Of a stretch of 64,000 nt of DNA, positions 1-11,570 are shown in pieces (within the stretch, counting starts at the first letter, position 1; each line of letters opens with the position of its first letter). The DNA is taken from assembly GCA_037952775.1 (NCBI GenBank), contig JBANAY010000003.1:7812001-7876000 (forward strand), given 5' to 3'. The position numbers were made by a program, and so were the translations under genes. Below the pieces are notes generated by a model that had not been told where the DNA came from, did no database searches, and was given only the letters and a program-made list of their open reading frames with translations. The stretch comes from Clonostachys chloroleuca. Lineage: Eukaryota > Ascomycota > Sordariomycetes > Hypocreales > Bionectriaceae.

Positions 1-1349
1 ATGTGAAAACGGCACATTGCACTCCACGCATGTAGATCACCTCCAGCATGTCCGTCTCCGCCTCATCAGCCACAGCACAAACGTCCCCCTCTACTTCTCA
101 GTTGACAGTCATCTCCTCGAAATTGTCGAGCTAGACGGCGTGGAGATCGAACCCATACGTACCTCCAGGGTCTTCATCAACCCCGGTCAGCGATACTCTG
201 TGATTCTCACCGCCAACCAGTCCCCGGGTAACTATTTGATGAGGGCTTCCGCCGCCGCCGCATGCTTTCATATTCCTGGGCGTCATATGGGAGAGTCCGG
301 TAACGCGGGCCTGGAAGCACACGGCGTGCTCGCTTATGGGGGTGTGGATGTGAAGGCACAGACAATCGGAAAGCCATGGGACGTCGAGAGCTCGCAGACA
401 GAAGGTATCGGGGCCGAGCCATGGAGCGAAGATTGCGCGGACTTGCCGTTTGACCTTCCGAAGCCGAAGCGCGTGATGGCTGCGTACAACGTCAGTGAGC
501 AGAACAGTCACTACTTCCGCTTCAAGATGAGTCGAGAGACCGGCGTAATGCGTACTCTTGTCAACGAGGTGAGTTTATCCTTCCCTTCCCTGTACTGTGC
601 CGAACGTGAAGATGCGGCCACTGACCATTTCATATCACATTAGACCACATATACTCCCCTCGTGGACGATGCGACTCTCTGGAAAATCCCCCATCTGGAT
701 CTCAACGCTGAGAATCCGAAGTGGGACTTTGGACCCAATCAACAGGTCATGATATCCCCCGATCCCAGCATGGGAACCCAGATTGCCATCTCGGCGAACC
801 ATATGATGATGCACCCGTGGCATATGCAGTAGGTTCTTCGCCCTTCTTCTTGTATTATTCGTTCGTGATCGCTAACATTGACACAGTGGTAAGTAAAGAT
901 GCTGCTCAGCATAGAAATACGTTTTTCTCACACACAACGCAGGTCAGAGCTTCCAAGTCGTTGGCTGGGGCGACGGAAACTTCGGAAAGGGCCAGACGAC
1001 CTGGAAGCTGGACAACCCAATGCGACGCGACACCCTCACCATGATGGGAGCCGATCACGTCGTTCTCCGCATCGCGTCGGATAATCCGGGCGTCTGGGCT
1101 CTCCATTGCCACATTCTTTGGCACGCTGAAGGTAGGTAGCTTCCTCTCTTTGCTTGATCAGTTAGCGCAAGAATGCTGACCTCGTGCTCTAACCTAGGTG
1201 GCATGTTCATCACGTTTGCCCAGCGTCTCAAGGAGCTGCAGACCAGGCTGGGGGCCTTGGGTGGCCCGGATAAGGATGGCATCAAAGAGAGGTTTTGTAA
1301 GGCTCCGGCGAAGCCAGCAGAAGGTGGAGAGGCACCGACAAACGCATAG
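1..1349 (+). CDS. Multicopper oxidase (laccase/ferroxidase-like), 5' end missing
   Basis: The C-terminal two thirds of a multicopper oxidase, a secreted or surface enzyme that oxidises phenols or metal ions and reduces O2 to water. The frame is open from base 2, so the start lies upstream. Cupredoxin domain 2 is followed by domain 3 with copper motifs HPWHMH and HCHILWHAEGGM (His-Cys-His, His, and an axial Met for the type-1 copper). Exons: <2-567, 644-828, 887-888, 943-1131, 1198-1349. Introns are 76, 58, 54 and 66 nt. The exon at 887-888 is only TG: without it the frame of HPWHMHGQSFQVVGWG is lost. The substrate cannot be assigned. The stop is TAG at 1347. Confidence 0.88.
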
Positions 1350-2436
1350 ACTAGAATTTTAGGTGTATGGACGTTTTTTTTTTAGATACTATGTATAAAT
1401 AGGGAGTAATAGCATTCCTCATACCAAATAGAACGCAAGATTGTTTAAAGAATTGGCTGAATCGTTCCTCAAACTTGAAGTTGGTTGCCTCCAATGTATC
1501 AGCGCGTATAAACAAGTCGCTGATTCTTATGAGTATCGTCCAATATTAGAGAGGTAGTGACATATCACTCGGTTATAGTGGCCTCCAAAGTTGCCTGATT
1601 CAGTCATCCCCTGTCACAAACGATTCTCAAAACGAGTAGCAGCTATGCTAAACACCTCTCCATGGGCGCAGTGATTGGCGGGAAGCAAGCAAAAAGAATG
1701 GACCACCAGATTCTTATCTTTGAATGATACGGGGTGCTCGTTGTGATAGTCTCCGTCCTAGCCGAACAACATGAGCGGAGAGCATCTCAATTTCCCGTTG
1801 CCAAGCTCAGACATGTGCCCTGAATCATCCTTGGCGATCAGCTCCAGCCTTGGCAGACCATCATCGTGTGGACCTCCCGGGCAATGATAGGAGAGCAGCC
1901 GTCTCTGATGCCCCGACTCAGCTAGCGAATCTAGCTTGGCGATGAGCTATAATGCGGGGTGCGCAAGGTCACCACGGTTATGATGGACGAGTTGGGTTTA
2001 GCCCTCGTCGACCTCGTCGTCGCTGCCGGCTGCCGAGTCTAAAGAGGGCGAATTGTGCCAGACACCCGGGCGAATGATGTCTCCCCCAGTCCTTATCACT
2101 GTGAGACGAGTCTGACCGTCCTTCCTAGAGGCCGCCAGCGCCGGGAAAGCTTATCATTCCAACTGAGACAAGGTCGGCGAATGGCGCTTGGGGGATCAAT
2201 GTCTTATCATGCTGCGACACACCTGACCGTTTCTCCCTGGGAATACCAATCAAAACCTTGGGGGCCCGCTGGAGAGAGCAGGCTTAAAAGGCCATGAGTC
2301 GCAACTCCGCTGGCATGTGTTTGGCCGTTGCACAGATGAGGAGCATCCATCCACATCCCTCTTCGATACACATCCTCAGAATTGTATACATCCAACTTCA
2401 AATTAATTCACGCCATAGCGGCGCCATCCAGAAGCT
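1350..2436. other. Intergenic: 3' end of oxidase and permease promoter
   Basis: No coding potential is convincing here. T-rich sequence follows the oxidase stop at about 1370-1382. The last 350 bases hold the GATA-site repeat listed separately and a TTAAAAG box near 2283, about 150 bases before the permease ATG. Confidence 0.6.
2092..2230 (-). promoter_or_regulatory. Three TGATAAG (GATA-factor) sites, two inside a direct repeat
   Basis: CTTATCA (TGATAAG on the minus strand) occurs at 2092-2098, 2150-2156 and 2203-2209. The first and third copies are each followed exactly 20 bases later by CTGACCGT (2112-2119 and 2223-2230), giving an imperfect direct repeat 111 bp apart. TGATAAG fits the HGATAR consensus of the nitrogen regulator AreA. 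Placement 207-345 bp upstream of an amino-acid permease start suggests nitrogen control, which is inference. Confidence 0.55.
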
Positions 2437-4259
2437 ATGTCGGACCTAAAAATTAAAGTCTCCTCCCCGTCGACGACCGTGGGCGAGTCTCAGGATGTGT
2501 ACGACCTGCAGCAGCTGGGGTACGATCCCGAGATGCGCCGCAATCGAAACACCATGACTCTTCTCTTCCAATCACTCGCGATTGCAGCCGTAAGATGACA
2601 TGTCCCTTCTCTAGTTTTCTCCAGTCCGGGCTAGGCTAAGCGACGGCGGTACAGATTCCATACGGCTTCGGTTCTCCCTTGATTACTGCCATCTACGGAG
2701 GAGGTCAGATAGCCCCACGATCCATGTCGCTGGACAATACTCATCGGGAGATAGGTCAGCTTTCCATGTTCCTCGGGTGGGTGGTTGTCTGCATTCTTGG
2801 AGAATGCGTCGCACTGTCTCTCGCAGAACTCGCCTCCGTCTATCCAACCAGCGGCGGCGTGTACTACTGGACATACCAGCTCGCAAGTCCCAAGACCAGG
2901 ACGGGCCTATCGTTCTTCACTGGATGGATCTGGTTGATCGGTAACTGGACCATCACTTTGTCTGTCAACTTTGGTCTTGCCTCTTTGATCGCTGCCACTG
3001 TCGCGCTTTATCATCCAGAATATGTCATGGATGCATGGCAGTTGCTCGTCATCTTCTACGGTATCTGCATCGTCACATTTATCATTGCCGCCTTGTGCAA
3101 CGACTTTCTTCCTGCCATCGATACGCTATGTGCTGCATTCACTCTCGTCTCTATTATAGCCACTTTGATTTGCGTGGCCGTCAAGGCTGGCGCGGGTCGG
3201 CATTCTCCCGCAGACACTTTAGTAAGTCGAGTCTGTCTGAAACCAGCCTCGAGACTATTCACTAAACTTTGCTGCAGGGCGCTTTTGATCCTACGCTGTC
3301 AGGATGGGGAAACTTCTCTTTCTTCATCGGAATGCTGCCTTGCGCTTACACGTAAGAAATCCCACCTCACTTTCGACCATGTCTTGAACTCGACTAAAGC
3401 CGTGCAGATTCTCAGCCGTAGGCATGATCACTTCCATGGCTGAAGAGTGTGGAAATGCTCGAGTAAAGCTGCCCCGTGCCGTGGCACTGGCCATCCCCGT
3501 TGGCGGCATTGCAGGGCTCTTCTTCGTACGTTCCGCCCTTTTCTTCCTTCTTCTGTCTCTCTATGATTCTAACTGAACACCAAGGTTATCCCCCTCTGCG
3601 CCACCTTACCTGACCTGACCGACATCATCGCGAACTCGGCAGCGGCGCAGTCCCTTCCATACATCTTTGCCCGTGTTATGGGCTCAGCAAATGGCGGCAT
3701 GGCCCTGACACTCCTCATCCTCATCATCAATGTCTTCTGCTCCATCTCCATCACTGTGGCTGCCTCGCGATGCACATGGGCCTTCGCCCGGGACCACGCC
3801 CTGCCCTTCTCTGGTATCTGGTCCAAGGTCAACCAGAAATACGGTGTTCCGATCTGGGCTTTGACCCTCACCACCCTTGTCCAGATGCTGCTCGGGCTGA
3901 TCAACCTCGGCTCGTCATCTGCATTCGTCGCCTTCGTGTCCGTAGGTGTCATTGCCCTGGCCGCCTCTTACGCCATCCCGATCATAATCTCTCTGCTTTC
4001 CGGGCGTGAGCAAGTGAACAAGGCAGCATGGAAGATGCCTGCAAACGTGGGTTGGGTGATCAATGTTATCGCCGTCCTCTGGATTTTGTTTGAAATTGTC
4101 CTGTTCTGCTTCCCCACGACTCTGCCAGTCACAGCGGTGAGTATGAGCTATGCCAGTGTTGTTTTCATCGGTCTTTGGGGTCTCAGTGCTGTGTGGTATG
4201 GAGTCCATGCGAGAAAGGTCTTCAAGGGGCCGCCGGAGTCAGCGGGTGTAAATGAGTAG
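2437..4259 (+). CDS. APC-superfamily GABA/amino-acid permease
   Basis: A 528-residue plasma-membrane permease of the APC superfamily, closest in style to fungal GABA/choline permeases (Uga4/GabA type), which import amino acids or quaternary amines with protons. About 11-12 hydrophobic segments are visible. The N-terminal YGFGSPL and SGGVYYW regions and the loop motif FARDHALPFSG are typical of the family. Exons: 2437-2589, 2655-3221, 3278-3351, 3408-3525, 3585-4259; all four introns are GT-AG, 56-65 nt. A GTGAGT at 4137 is read through as coding because the reading continues into the last membrane segments. GATA sites upstream fit nitrogen regulation. The exact substrate is not determinable. 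Confidence 0.9.
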
Positions 4260-5725
4260 TGTCTAGCTCAGTCAAACATAATATTAATCAGACGTAGCAA
4301 ACTCCGTAAAACACAAAATATGCAAAAGCTAACCTCATACTGATGCGGGCCTGCGCCTGCAGAACGGCTGGCTCGGATGATTCAGGCAGTGTTGTATCAT
4401 TTGTTGTCTCAAGCGGATTGCCACATTGGACGATCGAAATTAAACAATATATCCAAGAAATCCATTCAAAATTACATACTTTTTGGCATCTCCTCTGTTT
4501 TGTCAAATACAACCACCTCAACTTTGAAGAGCGCGCAGCTCTTGAGCAGGGCATTAATGACATGATAAATCAGCGTTCAATTTGTTCATGAATCCCACAA
4601 GAGTCGTCGTGCATGAACGTATTTCTGGTTCTTTGATGCTCTCCTTTTACCTACCCTATAGACACCCGGCTGGGTAAAGCAACACTAGCACTGGGAACAT
4701 TTTTGTGGTCTTAAGAGTGTATATATACAATTTATCCTAAGATATACTTACAATAGGATTTTAATTTCATTTTACTGCAATTATTAGTTTTTATTCGGAG
4801 ACCTCCCATGACTTCAAATTGATGAATTTGGATAATATTCAGCGCCCAAATTTAGTCAAATACGGCCATTTCAGAATCTGGCTAACACATGCTATACCCT
4901 CCTCCATTTACCATATGGTTATGCAACTGTAACTATCTATCCATAATATGAAACCATTTTGAGATAGTTCCCTTTGGCTCAATGGTATTTACGATAGAAA
5001 TATAACATCGACCTTTGAAATGAAAGATGCGCGCCGTCTTATCTTATCATCTATCTTATCTCCGATGAAAGATAACAGTCACGTGTAAGAGCAATACATA
5101 GCTCTAGGGTATCTGGCAACGGGTAAAGGACAGAAACTTGAAAAATCTAGGCCAGGCAGGGTATAACTAAAGGCATCTCCTGATGCCTGCGTTGGCGGAC
5201 TTGGCACAGGCTGGAATGGCCAAGCAGGCCAGCTGCCAGCGTATCCTCTGCTCTGCCACATCAATCCGGGGTCTTTCGTCTTTCCTGATTGAACCAGACG
5301 TAGCGTAATCTGTATCATCCTAGCAGAGCTTGGAGCGGTTTCAAGGAGGTAAATAACTGGGGGCGTGGCCCATGCGGCAAATTGGATCGAGGATTCAGGG
5401 CTGATTTGCTCCTGGGCTGTTTCAACGATGGACGCGGAGCCAACCAGGAGCTCCAAGTTCAAACATCACCCTGTTGTTCCTTGTTCCTCGGCTGGATTGG
5501 CGAAACAACCCGTCTGCATTGTGACAAACATGGCGTAATTTCATTGATGTCCATGCACCTACTTCTTTATGCCATGCCTCCCCTAGGATGGATTAATAGA
5601 GGTGGGCATTTCTTCTCTCCAAAGGCTTGACAGGCTTCACCTTCAATTGATACTCTCTTTGGTCTGCGACTCTCACTCGTTTTTCCTGCTTCCAATTTCA
5701 TAGGTCCAAGACCATTTTTATCACG
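4260..5725. other. Intergenic, AT-rich
   Basis: About 1.5 kb without a credible gene. The stretch 4430-5080 is strongly AT-rich. A GATA cluster with a CACGTG box lies at 5038-5085. A 127-codon minus-strand open frame at 5079-5462 shows no recognisable domain and overlaps this cluster. Confidence 0.55.
5038..5085. promoter_or_regulatory. Dense GATA-site cluster plus CACGTG
   Basis: CTTATC at 5038, CTTATCA at 5043, CTATC at 5051, CTTATC at 5055 and GATAAC at 5071 are packed in 38 bases. The palindromic E-box CACGTG follows at 5080-5085. It lies about 640 bp upstream of the secreted-protein gene and 780 bp downstream of the permease, so its target is unclear. Confidence 0.4.
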
Positions 5726-6306
5726 ATGGGCAGGCCCTCTCTTCTATTCACTCTACTTGCTCTGCAAGTCTCAGTCAGCTGGGCTGCACCAAAAAGACAC
5801 CACCACTACCACGGGGGAAGGATCAGTCCGATGTTGATGATACCAACAGCGGCAACGCAAACCCGACTGGCTACGAGGATCTATTTCCTGGGTTCGGTGG
5901 TGACGTAGAGGATCTCATTCCATCCGAATGGAAGAGCCTCTTCCCCACCGACTTCTTCGGCGGTGATGATTCCACGCCCGGCCCGGTTCCCATTACCGAC
6001 AGTGCTCCCTCGCACACAGCCGATTCTCCTAGCTATACTCGTGCTCCAAACTCTACCGGTCGCACTCGTACTTCGACCGCGAAGCATACCCAAGTGACCA
6101 CGCCTACCCGGAGCACCACCCGAACGCGGAGCACAGGAATCGTCTCCCCAACCACCGGTGCACCGTCGCGAAGCACCAATGTGCCCTCGCGAAGCGTCAC
6201 TTCACCCTCACGAAGCTCCACTACCGCAGGAAATGGCGGCGGCGGCGGCGGCAATGGAAGTTACGGCCCTACATTCATCACCATCGTCCCGACCAACAGC
6301 GCTTAA
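5726..6306 (+). pseudogene. Secreted Ser/Thr-rich protein, one-base frameshift
   Basis: The ATG opens a clear signal peptide (residues 1-20, ending in SWAAP) and a His-rich stretch HHHYH, but this frame stops at TAG 5906-5908. From 5818 another frame is open to TAA at 6306 and reads as an acidic segment, then Thr/Arg/Ser-rich sequence with repeated PSRS units, a poly-glycine run and a C-terminal ITIVPTNSA. One extra G in the G5 run at 5813-5817 would join both parts into about 193 residues. No intron can fit. Function is unknown; the composition suggests a cell-wall or surface glycoprotein, but no GPI-like tail is obvious. Either a real mutation or a base-calling error. Confidence 0.6.
6235..6253 (+). 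repeat. GGC trinucleotide repeat
   Basis: Six consecutive GGC units encode the poly-glycine run of the secreted Ser/Thr-rich protein. Such a tract can change length by slippage. Confidence 0.8.
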
Positions 6307-6886
6307 GTTGGCTCATGGCACCAACAATATTCTGTCATTATTTCATTTGGTCATTACATCGATTCCCACCTTTCAAATCAAGAACATAGAGTTATTTTCA
6401 CACGGATTTTCCCGGGCAGACGGCCTGTGAGCTAAGGACACCTGGCGGTGGCAGGTCAACGCATTAGTGCAGGCCATGTGGCGTTGGATTACCACCAAAG
6501 AGAGCTAGAGGAAACAAATAAACAGTGTTGGCGCCCAAAATAGAGCAAGCCTCTACCTTGAATGCTTTCATGTGACCTTTAGTATGGAGGGGCGGCAGCC
6601 TCCAGCCATGAGTGATTGCTTAGCTAGCTGGCTGGTGGCTTTCTCGTATACGGTATGGGTGGTGGGCTCCTACACACCGATATCAAATGATGGAGGGGCA
6701 GTTATTGGTACTCTGGGAGTAGAAGACGTTTTTTACTCTGGAAAATGCCCATACTCGGCGTTCACTTTGTGGATGATTGCTCTCCCAGCATTAAGGTAAG
6801 GTTCGTTGTGATACTTGCTTGCTACATTTGAAACAGATATGCCCAGCATTTGCGGCCCAACCACACTAACGATAAGCCACTGCTCC
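6307..6886. other. Intergenic between convergent genes
   Basis: It separates the secreted-protein frame (plus) from the LURP-one-like gene (minus). I see no coding or regulatory structure that I can support. Confidence 0.5.
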
Positions 6887-7573
6887 CTAAAATGAAATCA
6901 AACCCTTCTTCTCATTATTCAGCTCGTCTAGAGCCACGCAGGCCGCAACCATGAGGGCCACGTCGACGCCGGGCGCCACGTTGAGGTGATATGTCTGCGC
7001 GCCGCCGATGAGCTCTCGTGCGTTGAGGATTTGACGGTCGATCCTTGCGACCGTAGCGCCCGACTCAACATGGATGATGTTGGCGCAGCTGTCTCTCCAG
7101 TTGCCGTTCATCTTGAGGGTGTCGGTGCGGCCATCCTTGGAGGTGAGAGTCAGTGTCGCTTCGCTGCCGATAACTGTATCCGGGGCTTGTTAGCTCGGCC
7201 GTATTGAGTAGATCATTGTGTTGGGATCGGTGTTCTTACGTTTTCTGTGCTTCTTGATAACGAGATACTTCTTCCCACTCTCGTCCTGCGCGGCAAGTGT
7301 GGGGTGAAGAATGTGGAAGTGCTCCTTCACGATGTCGAAGAGGAGGTTGCCTGCCATGTCGGAGACCGTTTTGCGGCTGGAGATGGTGAGGTGCTTGCCC
7401 TGGATTTTGAGAGCAGCCTCGCCGGGTTTGCCTCCTTGATTCTTATGGACCTCGAAGCTGTCTCCGGACAGGGAGAAAACCTTCTCTGTGAGGATGAGAC
7501 TGTCACCGCCGGGAGTGATATATTGGTCAAACATTCCCATAGGGGGATGGACAGGAGGGAGCACAGCTGCCAT
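6887..7573 (-). CDS. LURP-one-related / tubby-C-terminal-like protein
   Basis: A 206-residue protein of the LOR family (DUF567, tubby C-terminal-like beta-barrel fold). It starts with MAAVLPPVHPP, and the strands run through residues of the type SLILTEKVFSLSGDSFEVH, DMAGNLLFDI and FHILHPTL. Exons on the minus strand: 7573-7240 and 7173-6887; the intron of 66 nt (7239-7174) has a GTAAGA donor and ATACAG acceptor. In plants LOR proteins are linked to defence, but fungal members have no established role. A TTATAA box at 7691-7696 lies about 118 bp upstream of the ATG. Confidence 0.82.
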
Positions 7574-8816
7574 GGTTATTTGGTGTCGTGTAGCAGAGAA
7601 GATGACAGAATGTAGGCAGTATCGGGATGTGGGATGGCCTCCAGAAGATGCGTTGAATGAAAAAACCGATGGGCTGGGGACAACCCAACCTTATAAGTAT
7701 CCTTAATCCTAAATCCACTTCGTGCCAGCTGGAGACTTTCCTGCAGGGCCTAGATTGGTCTTATCCAACTCTTTGTCCTCCTTTCCAATGAGTAGGTCTC
7801 ATCAACGAGCACTAGACACCATTCAGTGCATTATTTTGACAACTTTTGCAAGTAGACTTGTCCGCTACTTCAGCCGCACCCCCGATGGCGCCGCCACCTC
7901 CCGTCTACTGGTGCAAGTCCTGTAAGCTACAGCAGCCACGTCGTGGTGACTACGGCCTAGACATTTTAATGCAGCCAACCAGCTGTTGCCAATGTGATCC
8001 CTTTGTTTAGGGCTGAAGATAGGGATGCTGAGCTGGACGCGCTGAGATGACCTCCTGGCCACGCCCCACCGCTTGGTGAGTCTGGGCCGGCCTTAATTTC
8101 TGCCCAATGACCTGGTCACAATAGGCTGATGGTCGTATATCGCATTGCATTGATGGAAGATGGCTGGCGACTATTGAAGGTTGGTGTTTTCGACCGGATT
8201 CAACTGGTCGGCGTGGGAACTTTAATTCAGGGACTATATCCTAAATAGCTAGTTGCTTCTAATAATAAGTCACCAAAAGCAATCTTGTACTTGAACAATT
8301 TCATTTTATAGCATATTCGTACAACTATTTTCAATGTCGGGTCTGGGATCTTCATTGCCGTTTTCTACTTTGTACTCGAATTCTCACATCCGTATATCCG
8401 GACAAGTCATTGATCATTGACCACCGAGAACAGGCGAGTGCCTTGAAGGGATGCTGTGTTGGTATGGTTATTAGTTGATTTTCTGACGGTGTAAACCCCT
8501 CCTATTGAGGCTAACGTAGCTTATTTGTCTTCCTTTGGTCTTCATAGATATACAAAAATTTGCCCGTCGCTGTGTGACCCCACGAATGTCCCCGAAGCTG
8601 ATGAATATCGGCCTGGCACCCACTGGAAAGACTGCGGTGTTACGGTCTGACTAACTTGATGTGGGATCTCAACCACTCTGCACCACCTGGGCTTATAAAT
8701 CAAGAAGATGGACACGGATATAAATTGCTACGTCTTGTGAACCTGGCACTCCAGAGAACTGTGCATAATTGTATTCTAGACCGATTTTTAAGTTACAAGA
8801 CTACAAGCTGGGAGCA
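7574..8816. other. Intergenic, divergent promoter region
   Basis: No gene recognised. A TATAAAT box at 8694-8700 lies about 117 bp upstream of the SnoaL-like ATG. The TTATAA at 7691 serves the minus-strand LOR gene. The rest shows nothing I can support. Confidence 0.5.
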
Positions 8817-9271
8817 ATGCCTGAAGCAAGAAAGCACACCCCACGCTCCATTCTGGAGGCATTCTACGATGCAGAGCGCATCTACATGTCCGCCCCCCGG
8901 ACAAGCGAGACTTCAGCGGCATCGCAGCCACCCTTAGCCCTGATTATCGACTTCTACAAACCCCTGCCCTCCCGTATGGGGGCGAATACATCGGTCCAGA
9001 GGGTTTGGAGAGATGGGCAAAGCAGATGGCAGACTACTTCTCGATTGTAGACGTCAAGGCGCCAGAAATCTTCGAAAGCGAGGGGTCCAACCGGGTTGTA
9101 GTCTACTCCACTGTTCACTTCAAGGTCCGGGCTACTGGGGAGGAGGTAGATTACCCGTTCTGCCAGGTTGTCACCGTGGATTTGGAGAAGGGCGTGATGA
9201 CGGAGCTAATGCCGTTCTATTGGGATGTCGCGCAGGTAAATCGCATGCTTGGGCACACCCCTAAGAATTGA
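8817..9271 (+). pseudogene. SnoaL-like (NTF2-fold) protein, one-base frameshift
   Basis: The ATG at 8817 gives MPEARKHTPRSILEAFYDAE, a helix typical of SnoaL/NTF2-like proteins. That frame is lost after a C6 run at 8893-8898. The continuing frame (PDKRDFSG, then YGGEYIGPEGLERWAKQMADYF) carries the rest of the fold and ends at TAA 9271. One additional C would give one 151-residue protein. The family comprises small polyketide-cyclase-like or scaffold proteins; no specific substrate is implied. A TATA box at 8694 and the normal length suggest a genuine gene with a recent mutation or a sequencing error. Confidence 0.65.
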
Positions 9272-11570
9272 TTGGATTTGGGCTTGGTTATATTCTGAAG
9301 AAAGAGAACATCCTATTTACGATTGAGCACTTGGTAGTAACACTCCTTCTGTCACCTTAACCAACGGATACCTTTTGTGGCCAAGAAGCTTGGGCGGTAG
9401 TCGTGAAGTGAGGTTATAGTTGGGTTTGGTCTCACTACCCTCGCTAAATAGTACAGCCATCGCAAGCAGTCAAGCATCACCCAATAGAGAAAGGGGAGAG
9501 AGTTAAATAGAAGAAACTGACCAAGGGCAGAAACACCATGTGTTTGAAAATCACTAAGAAGGAAGGCAAGAAAATCCCCCCTCCAAATCCAAGGACCTGA
9601 AGTAAAGGAGCCCACGATTCGCCTGATAGAAGACCCACTACAGTTAATGTGCATAGCGAGTAAAAAGACGCCGCCAGCGCAGGGCGTGCTGGAGTTTAGA
9701 ACATAGAACTTATCTATAAGTTGTAAACTTGTAAGTAGAATATCCAATTCTGGTACTTGGAGAAGGATATTCCATGGTCTTGAAGGGAGAATCTAGTCAG
9801 CGTTTGCCGCAATACTGGAAGACACATGGAACCTCGGTACAGCGGGATTTGGGAGGCCGTTCTGGCGACAATAAAATAGACAAAAGACAGGCATGTGGTT
9901 TTGAGTGCACCACTGCCCATAGTAGCTCCTTTAATTATTTGGATAGGCAAAAAAATTAGAGTCTGGTCCATTGTCTGATATGGAGATGATGTATGCCGTG
10001 GAGGATTTTTTGAACATGATTTTCCCCCATTTCATCTCACGCGTAGGTACTTGTTATTGGAATATCCTCTGCTAGACCTATGGGCTGCCGTGTTCCTGTC
10101 AACTCCCGCTTGTTCTATGTTATGTTTGGGGAGAGTAAAGTGAACATAGGATTAACCAAAGTGAAATTTGTAATCTTACAGAGAAGCTATGCTAGGCAGG
10201 GCTAATAGGAGAGGATAGTTGCTTTGTGATATTGCCGCTAAATTATAATGGGGAATTTCTGACACCACAATGTGTGACGCATAATCTACCTGGAGCTGGC
10301 GCATGATGCCCTTCCTTTCTTTTTCTTTTCTTTTTTTCCATTGCCTCCCCTTGGATGATCCTACACAGATTCGGGGGCTCGGGGAACGTTGGACCCGGTT
10401 GAACCCGCCTCTGTCTCGTTTCTGAGTCCTGGCATTCGTGAAGGAACTACAACCAACGATCTCCATCAGTTGTTATAAACGTTGGAACCTCATCTCCCGC
10501 ACTCTACTTAATACCGCGTTACTTGAGGATTCACATCTCTCTGGCAAAAAGGAAGACCAACGAGCATTGTGTTGACCCCACTATTCAGATCAGCCTTGGA
10601 TCCCTGCTCTCAACGGCCCTTTACGCAGATCCAATGATTTGAGAGGATTCATCCTCACCCCACTGCTTTGCATACTCGCAGAGTTTGACACTTGCGAGCG
10701 GCGTCGAGATCCGCAGCCGCCTCTCATCACAGCACCCCCACTGTGGGAAGAGAGAACAAGGGTTGCAGAAAGCTAACGGACATTTTTGCTTCTGCGGTTT
10801 CTGTTTCGGCGAGTTCGTATGGGGCTGAAGATTTTTTATCCCCGTGAAAGTGTCCTTATCTCCTCCTAGTTTTGCTGGCGCCAATGATATTCAATGATGC
10901 GTCAATTACAAGATCAAATCACAGCGCTGTTTGATGTCTGCCGTCAGTGAACAAGGGGAATTCTATCAGTGTGTCTAACCTTCGAGCGCACTGGGGCGAC
11001 TGCATCTGAAAGGACGAAGCACTCGGAGACCCTTACCAACGCCATTCTGCCAAACTCTCGGGCGACTGCATGAACGCTGGTATTGACAAGAAATGTGCCA
11101 ACACATGACCGTTTTACAATGTGGGTGGGGACGATAGACAATTCATAGGCCCACGGTAAGATATGAAACCTGCAGCTGGTTGCGCCAAAAGCAACCATTC
11201 GGAAAAAAGAACTCATCTGCGTGTAATTGGATTAGCTCGGGCACAGCGCATGAATTTTGACCCCTGCCTATCTAGGAGAAGCCTCTTTTGAATATGCGAA
11301 GACTCAGCCCAACAAGCCCATTTGATAGATAGACGCACTACTAAACCTTTTGCAAGTTGCAACGGTAATGGATCCTTATGCCTCCATCAAAGGGACATTT
11401 CTCCACTTCCCTTGGCTCTATTGTTGATCACTTTGATTTAATACCTTACGGCCCCTCGTGGTGTTGTCTAACTTCGTTTATTCTTGGCCGAACCTCACCG
11501 TCAAGGAGTTCATGCCCTTCGTCAGTCTGACACTCAAACGTTAGAATTCGGTCTCCATGTAGAACAGCAT
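9272..11570. other. Long intergenic region
   Basis: About 2.3 kb without a gene I can support. Open frames of up to 131 codons occur on the minus strand (9352-9747), but they have no recognisable domain or intron logic. A C/T-rich tract at about 10304-10345 is the only compositional feature. Confidence 0.5.

Noticed and set aside
4137..4142. GTGAGT as a donor in the last permease exon
   Set aside because: Reading through gives the conserved final membrane segments without a stop; no acceptor restores a better product.
5079..5462. 127-codon open frame on the minus strand
   Set aside because: No domain, signal peptide or splice logic; overlaps a regulatory-looking GATA cluster.
9352..9747. 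131-codon open frame on the minus strand in the 9-11 kb gap
   Set aside because: Hydrophobic but without family resemblance, promoter or neighbouring exon; chance open frame in AT-rich DNA is likely.
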